A stretch of 64,000 nt of DNA. Origin: Pseudomonadota bacterium. Its GTDB lineage: Bacteria; Pseudomonadota; Gammaproteobacteria; Burkholderiales; Burkholderiaceae_C. The notes under the pieces are model-generated. The model was not told where the DNA came from. It saw only the letters and a program-made list of their open reading frames with translations, and did no database searches. Every line of letters begins with the position of its first letter. Within the stretch, counting starts at the first letter, position 1. The DNA lies in the NCBI GenBank assembly GCA_020161145.1, contig JAIUPQ010000005.1, forward strand, positions 217,329 to 281,328, read 5' to 3'. The position numbers were made by a program, and so were the translations under genes. Below, one piece after another: positions 20,694 through 29,905 of this stretch.

Positions 20694-22790
20694 ATGTCAG
20701 TTGAAGTGTCACTTGAGCAAACTTATCCAAGTTCACCTCAGGTGCTGATCCCCCATGCCATTGCCGTGGCCGCGCCCCAGCATGCCGGCCTGGGCGACGT
20801 GCTGACCTGGGGGCATCCACAGGTGCTGCCGGCCGGCACGCTGGTGCGTGTGCCGCTGGGCGCACGCACCGTGCTGGGGTTGGTCTGGGACCACGCCGTG
20901 CCGGTGGCCGCCGATGTGGCCATCAAGCCGGTGGCGGACGTGCTGGGCCTGCCGGCGCTGCCCACCGCCTGGCGGGCGCTGGTGGCGTTTGCCGCCCGCT
21001 ACTACCAGCGCAGCCTGGGCGAGCTGGCGTTGGCCGTGCTGCCACCCGAGCTGCGCAAGCTGGACGGCGCGGCCCTGGCCCGGCGTGCCCGGCGCAAGGC
21101 ACGCACCGCACAAGAAGTGGCGCCGGCACCACGGCCCGACCCCAATGCCGAACAGCTGGCCGCCCTGGCCGCCCTCACCGAAGCCGGGCTGATGGCGCAG
21201 CCGCCCTGTCTGCTGCTGCACGGCGTCACCGGCAGCGGCAAGACCGAGGTGTATTTGCGCGCCGCCGAGGCCGCGCTGGCGGCGGGCCGCCAGGTGCTGG
21301 TGCTGGTGCCCGAAATCAACCTGACGCCGCAACTCGAAGCGCGCTTCGCCGGCCGGTTTGGCGCGCAGCGGTTGGTGGCGCTGCACAGCGGGCTCACCCC
21401 GGCGCGGCGGCTGGCGCACTGGCTGGCGGCGCTGGATGGCCGGGCCGATGTGGTGCTGGGCACGCGGCTGTCGGTGTTTGCGCCGCTGCCCCGGCTGGGC
21501 CTCATCGTCGTCGATGAAGAGCACGACCCCAGCTACAAGCAGCAAGACGGCGCGCGCTACTCGGCGCGCGACCTCGCCGTCTACCGTGGCCATCTCGAGC
21601 GCGTGCCCGTGGTGCTGGGCTCGGCCACCCCCTCGCTGGAAAGCTGGCGCCTGGCGCAGCAGGGCCGCTACCGGCTGCTGGCGCTGCACCAGCGCGTGGG
21701 GGCGGCGCCGCTGCCCACCGTGCGCGTGGTGGACATGACGCGGCAGCCCGCGCCACCGCCAGGCCAGCCGGCCGCCCCGCTGTCGGCCCCGCTGGTGGCC
21801 GCCGTCGCCGAGCGGCTGGCGCGGGGCGAACAAAGCCTGCTGTTTCTCAACCGGCGCGGCTATGCGCCGGTGCTGCAATGCGGCGCCTGCGGCTGGAAGA
21901 GCGACTGCCCGCATTGCAGCGCCTGGCGTGTATTCCACAAGGCCGACCGCAGCCTGCGCTGCCACCACTGCGGCTACAGCGTGCGCGTGCCGCGTGCCTG
22001 CCCCGACTGCGGCAACCTCGACATCCACCCGGTGGGCCGCGGCACCGAGCAACTCGCCGAGCAGGTCAGCGCCCTGTGGCCCGCCGCGCGCGTGGCTCGC
22101 ATCGACGCCGACTCTACCCGCCTGGTGGGCGCGCTCGAAGCGCAACTGGCCGCCGTCCACGCCGGCGAGGTGGACATCCTGGTGGGCACCCAGATGGTCA
22201 CCAAAGGCCACGACTTCCGGCGCATGACGCTGGTGGCGGCCGTCAACCCCGACGGGGCGCTGTATTCGGAGGACTTCCGCGCCCCCGAGCGCCTCTTTGC
22301 CACCTTGATGCAGGCCGCAGGCCGGGCCGGTCGCGCCGGCGAGGGGTCGGCCGAGATGTGGGTGCAGACCGCCAGCCCTGCTCACGCCCTCTACCGCGCG
22401 CTGGCCAGCCACGACTACGCGGCGTTCGCCAGTGCCCAGTTGGCCGAGCGTGAGATGGCCGGCCTGCCGCCCTACAGCCACCTGGCCTTGCTGCGCGTCG
22501 AGGCCAGGACGGCCGTCGCTGCCGAAGCCTTTGCCCGCGCCGCGCGCGGCGCCGCGCAGGACTGGCTGGCGGCCCACGGCGAACAGGGCGTGCGCGTCTA
22601 CCCGCCGCTGCCGCCCGCCGTCGCCCGCGTCGCCGGGCTGGAGCGGCGCCAGATGCTGGTCGAGGCCGCCAGCCGCGCCGCGCTGCAAAAGCTGCTGGCG
22701 GCCTGGGGGCCCCTGCTGCCGGCGCTGCGCGGCAGCGGCGCCGAGCGCGTAGCGCGCTGGGCGTTGGACGTGGATCCGGCGGTGCTGTGA
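20694..22790 (+). CDS. priA: Primosomal protein N' (PriA helicase)
   Basis: The 698-residue protein has the N-terminal 3'-end DNA-binding domain (about residues 15-110) and the helicase P-loop GVTGSGKTEVY with motif II VVDEEHDPSYKQQDGARYSARDLA, a near-invariant PriA segment. The zinc-binding Cys pairs (CGACGWKSDCPHC and CHHCGYS...CPDCG) and the C-terminal helicase half with GTQMVTKGHDF and QAAGRAGRAG follow. PriA loads the replisome at stalled forks. The ATG at 20694 and a TTG just before it are both possible; the AT-rich sequence in front gives no strong ribosome site. It converges on the cyclodeaminase gene. Confidence 0.96.
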   Translation: MSVEVSLEQTYPSSPQVLIPHAIAVAAPQHAGLGDVLTWGHPQVLPAGTLVRVPLGARTVLGLVWDHAVPVAADVAIKPVADVLGLPALPTAWRALVAFAARYYQRSLGELALAVLPPELRKLDGAALARRARRKARTAQEVAPAPRPDPNAEQLAALAALTEAGLMAQPPCLLLHGVTGSGKTEVYLRAAEAALAAGRQVLVLVPEINLTPQLEARFAGRFGAQRLVALHSGLTPARRLAHWLAALDGRADVVLGTRLSVFAPLPRLGLIVVDEEHDPSYKQQDGARYSARDLAVYRGHLERVPVVLGSATPSLESWRLAQQGRYRLLALHQRVGAAPLPTVRVVDMTRQPAPPPGQPAAPLSAPLVAAVAERLARGEQSLLFLNRRGYAPVLQCGACGWKSDCPHCSAWRVFHKADRSLRCHHCGYSVRVPRACPDCGNLDIHPVGRGTEQLAEQVSALWPAARVARIDADSTRLVGALEAQLAAVHAGEVDILVGTQMVTKGHDFRRMTLVAAVNPDGALYSEDFRAPERLFATLMQAAGRAGRAGEGSAEMWVQTASPAHALYRALASHDYAAFASAQLAEREMAGLPPYSHLALLRVEARTAVAAEAFARAARGAAQDWLAAHGEQGVRVYPPLPPAVARVAGLERRQMLVEAASRAALQKLLAAWGPLLPALRGSGAERVARWALDVDPAVL

Positions 22791-22814
22791 GGTGTGGCCG
22801 CGCCGCCCAAGGCG

Positions 22815-23888
22815 TCAGGCCACGCGCCGCAGCCGGGCCTTGCCCTTGACCGCAGCCCCCAGCGTGCCGCCGAACAAATCCTTGGGATCCTCCACCTCGG
22901 GGATGAGGTCGATCTGGCGTACGGCCTGCGGGTGCTCGGCAGCCAGGCGGTTGAGGTAGCGCAGCGCCGAGAAGTCCTCCAGCGCAAAGCCCACCGAGTC
23001 GAACAGCGTCACCTCTTCGGCCGTGCGGCGGGCGCTGACGCCGGTGCGCACCACGTCGGCGAACTCGGTCACCGCGAAGTCGTCCGGCATTTGCTGAATC
23101 TCGCCCTCGATGCGCGATTGCGGCTCGTACTCGACGAAGACGCGCACGTCGGGCCGCAGCAAGATGTCTTTGTGCAGCTCGGTCTTGCCTGGGCAATCAC
23201 CGCCCACACCGTTGATGTGCATGCCCGGCTCGATCATGTCGGGCGTGAGGATGATGGCGTTGCGCTTGTCGGCCGTCACCGTGGTGACGATGTCGGCACC
23301 GCGCACGGCCTCGGCCACGCTGTCGGCGCGCGTCACGCGCAGATCGGCCAGCGTGGGCAACTGGGCCAGGTTGTGCATCAGCTTGGCGGTGGCGCCGCCG
23401 TCCACGTCGTAGAGCACCAGCTCGCGCACGCCCAGCATGTGGTGAAAGGCAATGGCCTGGAACTCGCTTTGCGAGCCGTTGCCGATCAGCGCCATGCGGC
23501 GGCAGTCGGGCCGCGCCATCCAGCGCGCGGCCAGCGCCGACATGGCGGCCGTGCGCAGCGCGGTGGTCAGCGTCAGCTCCGACAGCAGCACCGGCCGGCC
23601 CGTTTCCACATCGGCCAGCACACCAAAGGCCATCACGGTCAACAGCCCCAGGTCGGTGTTCTTGGGATGGCCGTTGACGTATTTGAAGCCGTACTGGGCG
23701 CCGTCGCTGGTGGGCATGAGCTCGATCACGCCCACGTCGGAGTGGCTGGCCAGCCGGGCCGATTTCTCGAACTGGTCCCAACGCCGGTAGTCGGCCTCGA
23801 TTTCCTCGGCCAGTGCGGCGATGAAGGGCGCCACGCCCATGCGCTGCAGCAGTGTGCGCAAGCCGGCCACGCCGATGTAGTTCACCAT
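22815..23888 (-). CDS. Ornithine cyclodeaminase-family enzyme
   Basis: The 357-residue protein belongs to the ornithine cyclodeaminase/mu-crystallin family. Visible features are the substrate-side YGFKYVNGHPKN, the NAD-binding GNGSQSEFQAIAFHHM (Rossmann loop near residue 137), the catalytic Asp region INGVGGDCPGKTEL and the closing DSVGFALEDFSALRYL. These match true ornithine cyclodeaminases (ornithine to proline plus ammonia) better than the alanine-dehydrogenase branch. The product is cytoplasmic. It stands alone, convergent with priA and divergent from a sulfotransferase gene. Confidence 0.9.
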   Translation of the reverse strand: MVNYIGVAGLRTLLQRMGVAPFIAALAEEIEADYRRWDQFEKSARLASHSDVGVIELMPTSDGAQYGFKYVNGHPKNTDLGLLTVMAFGVLADVETGRPVLLSELTLTTALRTAAMSALAARWMARPDCRRMALIGNGSQSEFQAIAFHHMLGVRELVLYDVDGGATAKLMHNLAQLPTLADLRVTRADSVAEAVRGADIVTTVTADKRNAIILTPDMIEPGMHINGVGGDCPGKTELHKDILLRPDVRVFVEYEPQSRIEGEIQQMPDDFAVTEFADVVRTGVSARRTAEEVTLFDSVGFALEDFSALRYLNRLAAEHPQAVRQIDLIPEVEDPKDLFGGTLGAAVKGKARLRRVA

Positions 23889-23969
23889 GTGCTTTGCCTC
23901 GGGTGTTTCAAAGCGGTGATTGTGCCCGGCTGCCTATACTGCCGGTGACAAGACGCTCCAGGGTTGGCG

Positions 23970-24866
23970 ATGCAAATTGACGCGGTACGCATCTGGGCCG
24001 GCGAGGCGCAGCCGGTGTTCATCTGTGGCATCGAGCGCTCGGGCACTTCGATGCTGCAACTGGCGCTGGCGCGGCATCCGGCGCTGTTCGCCGTGCCCGA
24101 TGTGTACGAGACCTTCATGTTCGCCACGCCCGAGGCCATCTTGCGCGAGCCGGCGCCGGGCATGGCGGTGGCCTATCTGGGTGGCGAGCGGCAGCTGGAG
24201 TGGTTTCGCGCCCGCTACGCGGTGGCGGGGCTGGGCGACGACGATCTGATCCGCGCCTTCTTCCACTTTGCCGCCCACACGGTCTACCCCGGCCAGCGGC
24301 CGCTGGAGAAGACGCCCAGCCATGTGCGCCAACTGGCGCGCATCTTCAAGCTGTTTCCGCGCGCCCGGGTCATCGTCTGCACCCGCGACATGCCGGCCGT
24401 CGTGGCCAGCTACCGCAAGCGCATGGCCAGCGAACAGGCCATGGGCCTGCCTCGCGAGGTCTGGGGCTGGATGGACCGCAGCACCGAGGCCTTGATCACC
24501 CACTGCCTGACGGTGGCCGAGCAGGTGCGTGCCGCCGCGACGACCCATGGCGCGCAGATGTATGTGGCGCCTTATGCCTGGCTGACGGCCGATGCGCCTG
24601 CGGCCCTGGCGGCGTTGTGCGCGTTTGCGGGCCTTGCACCTTGCGACGCGCTGCTGGCGCCCAAGCCGCGCCAGCAAAGCCGCGTGGACAGCCTGCTGAC
24701 CCGCCCCATCGGCCCCCGTGAGGCCAGCCCTGCGGACGGCGCGGCCGATGCGCATGAGCAGGCCGTGGTGCGCGCGCGCGCCACGGCCCTGCCGCCGCTG
24801 TGGGATACGCCGGGTTCGCTGCAGGCGCTGGTGGGCGTCAACCCCGCGTCGCCAACCACCGTGTGA
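23970..24866 (+). CDS. Sulfotransferase-family protein
   Basis: The 298-residue protein has the 5'-phosphosulfate loop VFICGIERSGTSMLQ (about residues 17-31) and the 3'-phosphate motif ARVIVCTRDMPAVVASYRKR (about 128-148), the two PAPS-binding elements of the Sulfotransfer_1/3 families. LEKTPSHVRQL between them is the usual acceptor-side segment. It probably transfers sulfate from PAPS to a sugar or lipid in the cytoplasm. The ATG at 23970 is used; a TTG lies two codons upstream. It is the first member of the glycan locus and its 3' end overlaps the convergent glycosyltransferase gene by 29 bases. Confidence 0.85.
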   Translation: MQIDAVRIWAGEAQPVFICGIERSGTSMLQLALARHPALFAVPDVYETFMFATPEAILREPAPGMAVAYLGGERQLEWFRARYAVAGLGDDDLIRAFFHFAAHTVYPGQRPLEKTPSHVRQLARIFKLFPRARVIVCTRDMPAVVASYRKRMASEQAMGLPREVWGWMDRSTEALITHCLTVAEQVRAAATTHGAQMYVAPYAWLTADAPAALAALCAFAGLAPCDALLAPKPRQQSRVDSLLTRPIGPREASPADGAADAHEQAVVRARATALPPLWDTPGSLQALVGVNPASPTTV

Positions 24867-25977
24867 AGGCCGCACGCTGTGCCGTGTACTCGGCGTCCAG
24901 CGCCGCCCGGCTGGCCCGGCCTGCCTCGCGCAGGTCGGTCAGCGCACGGCCATCGGCATAGGTGGCCAAGTGGGCCGCCATCTCGGCGGCGTCGGCCACC
25001 ACCGGCAGCCGCCACAAATGGGTCAGGCCCTGGGCGCCAGCCGGTGTGGTCAACACCGGTTTGCCGTAGGTCAGGGGCTCCACGGTTTTGATCTTCAGGC
25101 CCGAGCCACCCACCATGGGGTTGATGGCGATGTCGATGGTGTCGTAGAAGTCCTCCAGCGCCGCCACATAGCCCAGCAAGGTGACGCCGGGTGCGGCCAG
25201 CAGGTGGCGGCAGACCCCGCCGGCCACGCGCAGCAGCGCACCGCGCGGGCTGGGGGCCGGCGTCCACTGCGCCAGAAACCGGTCCAGGCTGCGGATGTTC
25301 CAGTCGTTGCCGCTGCCCAGATAGCCCAGTGTCAGCGGCCGCCCCGCCGGGCGCGGCGCGAAGAACTGGCGTGCGAGCGGCTCCACATAGGGCAGGTAGT
25401 GCACGTGACGGTGGCCGCGCGCCGCGAAGGCCTCGCCCTCTTCGCGCTGGATGGCCAGCACGGTGTCGGCCTGCGCCAGCCCGGCGTCCTCCTCTTCGGC
25501 CGTGGTGCTGAACCACTGCGGCGCCAGGCCGGCGTCGCGGTAGCGCTGGGCGCGGTCGGTGAACACGTCGTGGGTGTCCAGCACCTTGATGACGCCCGGC
25601 CCGAAGGCCGCAAACAGGGGCGCGTTCCAGACGTAGTTGACGTGGACCAGCCGGTAACCGCGCAGGCGGTGCAGGTCGCGGGCGGCGGGCAGCAGGCCGG
25701 GGTCGAACCAGTCGGCCACGCGGCAGATGTGGCCGGGCCGCTCGATGGTGCGTTTTGCCCGCGAGGGCAGCACCAGCACGCGACCGAACTGCGCCAGCAG
25801 CGCGGCCGAGAGGCCCACGTCGATGCCCTCTTCCTCGTGGTAGAGCAAATCGACTTCCCAGCCCAGGCTGCGGTAGATGCGCAGCACCTGGTGGATGCGC
25901 CTGGCGTTGCCCTGGTCGGCTGGCACCAGCCGGTTGAAGGTGACCAGCAGGGCGCGTGGCGGGGTGGCGGTCAGCAT
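24838..25977 (-). CDS. Glycosyltransferase (GT4-like)
   Basis: The 379-residue protein is a GT-B fold glycosyltransferase. The N-terminal half starts ALLVTFNRLVPADQGNARRI, which resembles sugar-nucleotide transferases working on surface glycans. The C-terminal half contains LGYLGSGNDWNIRSLDRFL and DIAINPMVGGSGLKIKTVEP, the latter with the conserved acidic pocket where the donor nucleotide binds. The ATG at 25977 overlaps the stop of the upstream gene (ATGCTGA), so it is the last gene of a five-gene minus-strand unit that begins at 29762. Confidence 0.85.
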   Translation of the reverse strand: MLTATPPRALLVTFNRLVPADQGNARRIHQVLRIYRSLGWEVDLLYHEEEGIDVGLSAALLAQFGRVLVLPSRAKRTIERPGHICRVADWFDPGLLPAARDLHRLRGYRLVHVNYVWNAPLFAAFGPGVIKVLDTHDVFTDRAQRYRDAGLAPQWFSTTAEEEDAGLAQADTVLAIQREEGEAFAARGHRHVHYLPYVEPLARQFFAPRPAGRPLTLGYLGSGNDWNIRSLDRFLAQWTPAPSPRGALLRVAGGVCRHLLAAPGVTLLGYVAALEDFYDTIDIAINPMVGGSGLKIKTVEPLTYGKPVLTTPAGAQGLTHLWRLPVVADAAEMAAHLATYADGRALTDLREAGRASRAALDAEYTAQRAAFTRWLATRG

Positions 25978-26939
25978 GCCAGCTCCAGCGTCCATTGCAC
26001 GCGCGGCAGGGCGCAAAAGCGGCCGGCGGGCAAGGCGGCGCGCGGCAGCGCCAGATGGGCCAGCGCGGGGGCGGGCAGAGGCGCCGGCGCGGCGGCCACG
26101 GTCAGCGTCTGGCCGTCGGCCAGTGGCGCCCAGGCCAGGGCAGGTTGGTGGGGGCCGCAGTGCAGCACGGCTGTGGCTGGGGGCAGCAGCGGGGGCAGGG
26201 GCGCCAGGGTCAGGCAGACCTCGGCCACGCCTTCATAGGGCAGCCAGAGGCTGGCCTTGCCGCTGGCGCTGAGCACGGCATGGCCTTGCTGGATGGCGTG
26301 GTGGGCGTGGCCTGGCTCGGTGCAGACCAGGGCCTGGGCGCCGTCGGCCACCAGGGTGAGCCGGGGGGCGCTGGGTGCGGGGGTGAAAGTCAGGCCATCT
26401 GCTGGCAAGGCGGTGGCCAGTCGCTGCGCTTCGGCCAGGCCCCAGCGCGCATCCAGCGGCAGGCCACTGGCCACCAACGTGGCCACCAGGTCGGCGCTGG
26501 CATGGGCGCGCAGGCCCGGCAGCGGCAGCAGGGGCAGCGCCGGATCCACGGCAGCCCAGCCGCCGGCATGGGGCAGGCCCATCAGCAGGCTGCGCGTGGG
26601 GGGCAGCAGCGCCGCCAGCGCGGCGGCCTCGGCCGGGTCGTCGGGCAGCCACAGCAGGCACAGGTCGGCGCGGGCCAGGTGCTCGGCCACCACCGCCGCA
26701 TCGCGCAGGGGATGCAGCCGCTCGCGCGCGCTGGGGTGGCGCGGCGGCTGGCCCAGCGCCGGGACGTGAAAGTCCTGTCCGCGCAGCGGCGCGGTATGGA
26801 TCCAAACCATCGGTGCCTGCCATTCGGCCAGCGGCCAGAGGCGCGGGGTGTCGCTGAGCACGACGACGCTGCCCACGTGATCGGGCCGGGTCAGGTGGGC
26901 GGCCAGCAAATCGGCCCAGACCTCGCGGCTGGCGGTCAT
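25971..26939 (-). CDS. Unrecognised protein in glycan operon
   Basis: The 322-residue product has no family I can name. It is rich in Ala, Leu and Pro, has no signal peptide or clear membrane helix, and contains a segment EHLARADLCLLWLPDDPAEA that looks like an alpha/beta strand-helix unit, then a beta-rich C-terminal half. The longer frame extends into shadow sequence; the ATG at 26939 overlaps the upstream stop by four bases (ATGA), fixing the start. Position between two glycosyltransferase genes suggests a role in the same glycan, perhaps as a degenerate transferase or partner protein. This is inference from context only. Confidence 0.7.
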   Translation of the reverse strand: MTASREVWADLLAAHLTRPDHVGSVVVLSDTPRLWPLAEWQAPMVWIHTAPLRGQDFHVPALGQPPRHPSARERLHPLRDAAVVAEHLARADLCLLWLPDDPAEAAALAALLPPTRSLLMGLPHAGGWAAVDPALPLLPLPGLRAHASADLVATLVASGLPLDARWGLAEAQRLATALPADGLTFTPAPSAPRLTLVADGAQALVCTEPGHAHHAIQQGHAVLSASGKASLWLPYEGVAEVCLTLAPLPPLLPPATAVLHCGPHQPALAWAPLADGQTLTVAAAPAPLPAPALAHLALPRAALPAGRFCALPRVQWTLELAC

Positions 26940-28198
26940 GGGGGCGTTCCCAGCGCCTGTGCAGCGCGCTGCTGCGCGGCGTGGCAGTCGTCCAGCCAGA
27001 CGCGCAGACGAGGGTAGAGGGCGGCGGGCGTCAGCGTGCGGGCGCTCAGCAAGGCGGCGGTGCGGCGCGCCTGGCGGGCCTCGGTGCCACCGGCCTCGGC
27101 CAGCAGCGTGGCCAGCGTCTCGGCCAATGCGGTGGCGGCCAAAGGGCCGACCGGGATGCGGTACAGCGAGGGCAGATCCAGCTCGGCGTAGGCGCCTGCG
27201 TCCACGGTCACCACGGCGGCGCCACTGGTGGCGGCGCGCGGCAGCAGGCCCGAGGACTCGCCATAGGTGGGGTGGCGCAGCACGCAGCAGATGTCGGCGC
27301 GGGCCAGCAGCAGGTCCAGTGCGTCGGCGTCCAGGTAGCCGGTGATCTGCGGCCCGTCGCCGGCCGGCCACAGGGCGGCGATGCGGGCGGCCAGGTCGTA
27401 TTCCTCGGGCCGCGCCTGGCCGGCGAACACCAGTTTGAGTTGCGGGTGGGTGGCCACCAGCGCGTGATGGGCGACCAGCACCTCATAGAGCATTTTGTTG
27501 CCCGACAGAAAGCCCGGCACCAGCAGCAGCAGGTCGGTGGGCGCGATGCCCAGCGGCGCCAGCGCGGCGTGCAGGGCTGCGGGCGTGGGCTGTGCGGGTG
27601 GCTGGACGAAGTGCGGCACCTGGGTCAGCAGCGGGACGGGGTGCGGATACAGGGCGCCGGCCAGGCGCCGGGCGGCGTAGTGGCTGTGCACCAGCACACC
27701 ATGCATGACACGGGTCAGGTCGCGCAGCAGCAGGCACTCCTGGTAGAGCAGGCCGGGTGAGGCGGTCAGGCGGCCATCGCGGCTGAGGAAGGGCGCCGGC
27801 ACGGTGTGGCCCTCGGCGGCCAGGCGCGAGCCCATCAGCCGCTCGGTCCAGTTGCGGCGGTCGGCCACCTGGTGCAGGTAGAGCAGGGCCGGGTCGTGCA
27901 GCAGCAGCGCGCCAGCGAAGCGCGCCGTGTAGTCCAGCATGTAGGCGCAGTCGGTGTTGTTGCCCAGGTTGTAGAGCACCTGGTCGCTGGCCTGCGGCGG
28001 TTGGGCGAGGAAGGCCATTTCGTCGATGACGTGATGGCCTGGCAGTGCGGCCTGCGCAGCGGCCACGTGATCCATCTCGGCCACCAGCGTGAGGTCGAAG
28101 TCGGCCGCAAGCGCGGGCAGATAGGCCAGCAGGTAGTCGGCCAGGCCATTGGGCTGTGGCGGCAAGGGCGAGAAGACGAACAGCCGGCGCAGGCCCAA
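26936..28198 (-). CDS. Glycosyltransferase (GT4-like), paralogue of the 31839 gene
   Basis: The product (420 residues from a TTG at 28198) begins GLRRLFVFSPLPPQPNGLAD, the start of a GT-B N-domain. It has QVLYNLGNNTDCAYML, then LVHSHYAARRL and a C-domain with CCVLRHPTYGESSGLLPRA, the donor-binding acidic helix of GT4 enzymes. The same landmarks (FSPLPP...GIADY, YQLGNNRDH, VHSHWVRERL, LRHPTVGESSG) occur in the same order in the plus-strand gene at 31839, so the two are paralogues. The TTG lies after a GGTGGAG site just past the upstream stop; an ATG at 28231 is the alternative. Confidence 0.85.
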   Translation of the reverse strand: MGLRRLFVFSPLPPQPNGLADYLLAYLPALAADFDLTLVAEMDHVAAAQAALPGHHVIDEMAFLAQPPQASDQVLYNLGNNTDCAYMLDYTARFAGALLLHDPALLYLHQVADRRNWTERLMGSRLAAEGHTVPAPFLSRDGRLTASPGLLYQECLLLRDLTRVMHGVLVHSHYAARRLAGALYPHPVPLLTQVPHFVQPPAQPTPAALHAALAPLGIAPTDLLLLVPGFLSGNKMLYEVLVAHHALVATHPQLKLVFAGQARPEEYDLAARIAALWPAGDGPQITGYLDADALDLLLARADICCVLRHPTYGESSGLLPRAATSGAAVVTVDAGAYAELDLPSLYRIPVGPLAATALAETLATLLAEAGGTEARQARRTAALLSARTLTPAALYPRLRVWLDDCHAAQQRAAQALGTPP

Positions 28199-28203
28199 GC
28201 CGC

Positions 28204-29046
28204 TTACTCCACCCGCCGCGCGGCGGCCCATTCGCGCTCCAGGTTGGCGCGCTGCAAGGCCAGCATGTCGGTACACAGCCGCACGAGGTCGGCCTTGAGT
28301 TGGGCCATCTGACCGGCCTGGCCGCCGTCCTGGGCCAGCAGCAGGTGTTTGAGAAAGGCCACCTGCGCCTCCAGCGCGGCGACGCGGCGTTCGGTCTCGC
28401 CCACGCTGGCGGGGCCGATGTGCAAGGGGTAGCTGACCAGCGGCTGGCCTTCGGCGGTCAGCACCTGCACCTGGTTGTGGCCTTCGACCAGGCCTGCCTG
28501 GGCCAGCGGAATTTCGAACGTATGGGTCAGGCCATCAGCGGTACTGCTCAGCAACGCCAGCGCCGATGGGGCTGCGTCGTTGACGCGCACCAGCAGCGCC
28601 GGCGCGCCGGGGCCGTGGCGGTTGACGATGTCACCACGCAGCACGGTGCCGTCGGCCAGGCCACTGAAGCGCACGGTGTGGCGCTGGTCCAGCGGCAGGC
28701 CGTCGCTGAGTTGCAGCAGTTGCGGGGTGCCATCCAGCGCGGCCTCGAAGAAGGGCGCCTCGCCCATCTGCCGCAACGTCAGTTGCAGGGGCTGGCCACT
28801 GAGCATGCCCGGCAGCAGCCGGGCGGTGGGCAGGCGCAGCGCGAAGGCGGTGTCCTCGCGCGGCGGCCAGGGCAGGCCGGCCAGCGCCGGCTGCAGCGGC
28901 AACAGCGGCTGGTCGGCCACCACGCTGAGCACGCACAAGCCGTCCAGGCAGACCTCCACCAGCACATGGGCCTGATCCGCCTGAGTGGGCACGGCGTAGC
29001 CGACGATGCGGCCCTGGCCCCAGTCGATGCGGGCGGCGGCGGTCAT
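28204..29046 (-). CDS. Unrecognised protein with C-terminal coiled coil
   Basis: The 280-residue product appears to have two beta-rich regions (about residues 5-120 and 120-210), then a helical tail (about 215-280) with heptad-like spacing in VGETERRVAALEAQVAFLKH. No signal or membrane segment is visible. I do not recognise the family. The first part, with GRIVGYAVPTQADQAHVLVE, loosely resembles the GWA-type beta-sandwich modules found in two large glycosyltransferases of this locus. Its ATG overlaps the stop of the gene before it, so it is translated with the glycan operon. Confidence 0.7.
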   Translation of the reverse strand: MTAAARIDWGQGRIVGYAVPTQADQAHVLVEVCLDGLCVLSVVADQPLLPLQPALAGLPWPPREDTAFALRLPTARLLPGMLSGQPLQLTLRQMGEAPFFEAALDGTPQLLQLSDGLPLDQRHTVRFSGLADGTVLRGDIVNRHGPGAPALLVRVNDAAPSALALLSSTADGLTHTFEIPLAQAGLVEGHNQVQVLTAEGQPLVSYPLHIGPASVGETERRVAALEAQVAFLKHLLLAQDGGQAGQMAQLKADLVRLCTDMLALQRANLEREWAAARRVE

Positions 29047-29762
29047 GATGCTGGCTCGGCTGGGCGGGGCACCACGGTGAGCTGCATCTGCACGCGGCGG
29101 ACTTCAAAGCTGCCGCGCGGCTGCGGTGTCAGCAACAGATGCAGGTCCAGCGCATTGAAGCGCAGCGGATCGAAGTCGGGGATGTCTACGGTCTGCACGC
29201 CAATCTGGTTGGCGTGCAGGTCGAGCCCGCGCTCCGTCCATTGGTTGCCCACGCGCCAGGCCACTTTGGTGTGGGTGGGCAGATAGGCCGGGGTGACGGC
29301 GGTGTCGGTGGTGATGCTCAACGTGGCCGCACCGGCCGGCATCTCCGCCAGCAGGCTGCTGGCGTCGCAGACCACCGAGATGAAGTTGCCGTCGAAATCG
29401 GCAAAGTCGATCAGCAGGCCGTAGCGCGAGTGGGCGTGGTGCGGCATGGGCTGCTGCACGATCTGCAGCAGCCCATGCTTGTGGTTGGCGTAATAGCGCC
29501 CGTCGGGTGAGAGGGCGCTGCCGGAGGGCGGATCCTGCATCACGCTGGCCGGGCCGGGTACGTGCAAAAAGGCCGGTGAGTAGTGGCCCAGCATGGCACT
29601 GCGCGGCGCGGTGGGCGAGGCCACGGTGGTCAGGAAACCGGGGCCTGAGGTCAACTCGCACAAGGTGTCGATCTTGTGGTTGATCTGGGCTTGCAGATCG
29701 CGCAGCTCGGCGGTCAACGCGTGAACCTTACGCAGCCGGGCGCCGTCCAGGGGCATGGTCAT
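29043..29762 (-). CDS. DUF6478-like protein, first gene of minus-strand glycan operon
   Basis: The 239-residue product has a short N-terminal coiled coil (VHALTAELRDLQAQINHKID) and then a beta-rich domain. The stretch FADFDGNFISVVCDASSL, followed by alternating strands ending FEVRRVQMQL, is reminiscent of DUF6478 proteins found beside glycosyltransferases in Alphaproteobacteria. That match is from memory of the pattern and was not aligned. It is the first gene of the unit running down to 24838, facing the ketosynthase operon across a 143-base gap that must hold both promoters. An ATG two codons in is an equal start. Confidence 0.65.
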   Translation of the reverse strand: MTMPLDGARLRKVHALTAELRDLQAQINHKIDTLCELTSGPGFLTTVASPTAPRSAMLGHYSPAFLHVPGPASVMQDPPSGSALSPDGRYYANHKHGLLQIVQQPMPHHAHSRYGLLIDFADFDGNFISVVCDASSLLAEMPAGAATLSITTDTAVTPAYLPTHTKVAWRVGNQWTERGLDLHANQIGVQTVDIPDFDPLRFNALDLHLLLTPQPRGSFEVRRVQMQLTVVPRPAEPAS

Positions 29763-29905
29763 GCAGACCTCGGGTCAATAGGGCAGGGAAGGGGGCAACA
29801 GGTCATGATAGCGGCGTGCCCACAGGTATTATTTGGGCCACGCTGGGTGCGCCCTCTTTGGCAGGGTGGGCGGTCGGCGTGGCCTGCAACCAAAGGGAGC
29901 AATTG

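Noticed and set aside
20438-20695. Main chromosomal origin (oriC)
   Set aside because: There are only one perfect and one near-perfect DnaA box and no dnaA, dnaN, gyrB or parAB genes nearby, so a full origin is not supported.
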